From NCBI GenBank assembly GCA_016271365.2, contig CM057453.1:1093826501-1093890500 (forward strand): a stretch of DNA of 64,000 bases, read 5' to 3'. The first letter of the stretch is position 1. Each line of letters begins with the position of its first letter. Positions 62,141 through 64,000 of the stretch are shown here, one piece after another. Below the pieces are notes generated by a model. The model was not told the DNA's origin. It saw nothing but the letters and a program-made list of their open reading frames with translations, and searched no databases. The stretch is from Neoceratodus forsteri (Eukaryota > Chordata > Ceratodontiformes > Ceratodontidae). The position numbers and the translations under genes are program-made.

Positions 62141-63125
62141 CTTCCTGCGCCTCCTGGGTTTCATGGTGGCCTGTACCGGCGTGGTCCGTTGGGCATGCTG
62201 GCACATGCGCCCCCTTCAGTGGGGACTGGCCAGCCAGTGGTCACAACGCTGTGATCCATTGGACCAGCTAGTGATGGTGACCCAGGAGATGTGGAATGCT
62301 CTCCGTGGTGGACCGCTCCATCTCATCTGCAGGAGGGCATCCTGCTTGTCTGCCCCGCGCGGCGACGGTCTCATCGATCGATGCTCTCTGATGGGTTGGG
62401 GTGCCTATCTGGGGAACACCGGGCGATGGCTTCTGGTCCCCACGGGAGTCCCGATGCCACATCAACCTGCTGGAGCTCCGAGCGGTCCGCTAGCTCTCAC
62501 CGCCTTTGCTCTGTTTTTCGGGGTCAAGTGGTCCGAGTCCAGACGGACAATACCACTGACCATGTATTTTCTAAACTGGCCAGGGCGGATGCTCCATGCT
62601 TCTATGCAAGGAAGTGTCTGCGATTTGGTCACTCGTATGCAGCTTGAGGCGGATCTCCTAGCCATTCATGTGGCAGGAGCCTCCAACACCCTGGCCGATG
62701 CCCTGAGCTGGATAGGGGCTGCATCTCACGAGTGGTCTCTCCTGCCGGAGGTAGTACAAGATCTGTTCTCCCATTGGAGCACACTCAGGTGGACCTGTTT
62801 GCCTCCAGGGAGAGCGAAGCTGAGGCTGTTTTATGCCCGCCTCAGCAGGGCTCGCTGCAGGGATGCTTCTCGAGGCCGTGGACCTCGGCCTCTTCTCGCC
62901 TTTCCCCCATTTCCTTGATTCACAAGGTGCTTCAGAGCAAGGAGGGACAAGGCGGGTGATTCTGATAGCCCCAGACTGGCCCTGCCAGTTCTGGTACCCA
63001 GATCTCTCAGCCTCAGCTCCAGGCTCCGAGGCATCTTCCAGCTCGCCTGGCCTGCTCTGTCAATCAGGGAAGGTGTTCCATCCGACCTTCAATCCCTGCA
63101 CCTGACGGCCTGGTTCCTGGAGCTG
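62141..63125 (+). pseudogene. DIRS-13 RNase H and methyltransferase-like domains
   Basis: Frame 62163-62918: VVRWACWHMRPLQWGLASQW, CDPLDQLVMVTQEMWNALRG, ADLLAIHVAGASNTLADALS. The catalytic TDAS is damaged (IDRCSLMGWGAYLG). Methyltransferase-like: QVDLFASRE near 62790-62815, AFPPFP near 62898, VILIAPDWPCQFWYPDLSAS (about 62955-63010). A VFHP-x-FNPC piece follows. Confidence 0.88.
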
Positions 63126-64000
63126 CCAGAGCTCCAGGCCTTGGGTCTTTCTAGACGAGGTCCTCAATGTTGTTGAGGCGTCTCCAGAGTCGACTAGGAA
63201 TGTAGGCCTTCAAATGGAAGAGGTTTTCATTTGGTGTCAGGGCAAGGGCTTGACCCTTCCTCCTGTCCTTTGGCAAGCATCTTGGACTATTTATGGTCCC
63301 TTTCTCGTCAAGGGCTTAGGGTCGAGCGACTTAAGGGTGCACCTGGCAGCCATCTCTGCTACCGCGGCGCGGGCGAGGCAGTCGGTGGCGCAGGAGAAGG
63401 TGGTCTGGCGCTTTCAAAGGCCTTGATCACATTTCTCCCGTGCGAACCTCCACCTCCGTGGGACTTATGGCTGGTACTGGCAAAGCTCATGGCAGCGTTT
63501 ATCCGAACCAATGCACAGGTGTGTATTCTCTCACCTGTCGTGGAAGACCGCTTTTGGTGGCTGTCACGTCAGCCAGAAGGATGGGAGAACTCCAGGCGCT
63601 CTGCATAGAGTCTCCTTACCTGGTCTTCCACAGGGACAAGGTTGTCCTGCGCCCCCACCCGAAATTCCTTCCCGAAGGTGGTGTCGGAGTTTCACCTTAA
63701 CCAGGTGTTGACTCTACCGGTGTTCTACCCCAGTCACACTTCGGAGGCCGAATACCGGCTCCATACTTTGGACCCTAGAAGGGTGCTCGCTTATTGTAAG
63801 GAGCGCACGGCTGAAATTCGGGGAGAGGTTCGCCAGCTGTTTGTCACCTACGCTGAAACCGCACCTGGCAGACCTGCAGCCAAGCGGACGATAAGCAGGT
63901 GGGTCACCTCCTGCATAGATCTCTGCTACAAGTTGGCGGGCATGGAGCCTCCCAAAGGGATAAGAGCTCATTCTACCCGCCATACTGCTGCATCGGTGGC
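63126..64000 (+). pseudogene. DIRS-13 tyrosine recombinase, cut by window end
   Basis: FHLVSGQGLDPSSCPLASIL-like text appears in shifted frames; LRVHLAAISATAARAR, PPPPWDLWLVLAKLM, FGGCHVSQKDGRT- and VAVTSARRMGELQALCIESP (catalytic Arg, about 63555-63620), YLVFHRDKVVLRPHPKFLP, FHLNQVLTLPVFYPSHTSEA, then AHSTRHTAASVA (HxxR) at 63967-64000. The nucleophile Tyr and 3' end are outside the window. Confidence 0.9.

Larger units (their letters stand above)
58783..64000 (+). mobile_element. DIRS-13, alpha-family DIRS, cut by window end
   Basis: TTCTAGGGACATGG at 58783 is the left end; gag, RT, RNase H, methyltransferase-like and YR follow in order and the window ends in the YR HxxR region. It has many more one-base deletions than DIRS-5 or DIRS-12 at otherwise matching positions, often in doubled bases (CCTCCGTTCC for CCTCCGGTTCC). 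Confidence 0.93.

Noticed and set aside
1..64000. Gag-RT-RNase H order suggesting endogenous retroviruses
   Set aside because: There are no LTRs, primer-binding sites, aspartic protease, DDE integrase or env. A tyrosine recombinase, methyltransferase-like domain and ITR/ICR ends show DIRS retrotransposons.
53230..64000. DIRS-12 and DIRS-13 as one locally duplicated element
   Set aside because: They differ in the left ITR marker (CACTGTCTGG against CACTTATTGG) and throughout, so they are separate insertions rather than a recent tandem duplication.

Overview
This is vertebrate genomic DNA. Two exons on the + strand, 40847-41080 and 42764-42923, encode the arm coiled coil of the condensin subunit SMC2 just before its hinge. 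The rest of the window reads as the very long introns on either side, and these are almost solid transposable elements. Many full-length DIRS elements, CR1/L2-type LINEs, a tRNA-derived SINE family and hAT MITEs suggest a large-genome non-mammalian vertebrate. An amphibian is my best guess (a caecilian or salamander would fit; a turtle or lungfish is not excluded). I cannot name the species from sequence alone.

The dominant elements are thirteen DIRS (tyrosine-recombinase) retrotransposons, numbered DIRS-1 to DIRS-13 in order of first appearance. Each complete copy runs left inverted terminal repeat (ITR), gag-like ORF with a Cys/His motif, reverse transcriptase (RT), RNase H, the Dam-methyltransferase-like domain of DIRS elements, tyrosine recombinase (YR), internal complementary region (ICR) and right ITR. 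I separate three families by their ends: alpha (starts TTCTAGGG; DIRS-5, 7, 8, 9, 12, 13 and probably 6), beta (starts ATCTTACT; DIRS-2, 3, 4, 10 and probably 11) and gamma (DIRS-1). All copies carry frameshifts or stops, so coding parts are listed as pseudogenes.

Left of SMC2 (1-40846) the elements are nested. DIRS-6 contains DIRS-3 and LINE-A. DIRS-3 contains DIRS-2 (which contains DIRS-1), a 1.7-kb hAT and DIRS-4. DIRS-4 contains DIRS-5 and a 287-bp hAT MITE. LINE-A contains DIRS-7 and DIRS-8. A decayed CR1-like LINE-B (about 39770-40700) lies between DIRS-6 and the first exon. The SMC2 intron 41081-42763 holds a MIR/CORE-type SINE.

Right of SMC2 (42924-64000) DIRS-9 contains DIRS-10, a SINE and DIRS-11. 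DIRS-10 carries LINE-C, a SINE and a 51-bp micro-insertion. DIRS-11 contains DIRS-12, which is joined to DIRS-13, and DIRS-13 runs off the window. Every DIRS copy, LINE and SINE except the micro-insertion is on the + strand, the same strand as SMC2. The nesting order implies an old alpha wave, then beta, then a young alpha wave.

I found no bacterial features, CRISPR array, rRNA or functional tRNA gene, and no complete host gene. Element boundaries are read by eye from ITR/ICR matches and are usually good to a few bases unless a value is called approximate.
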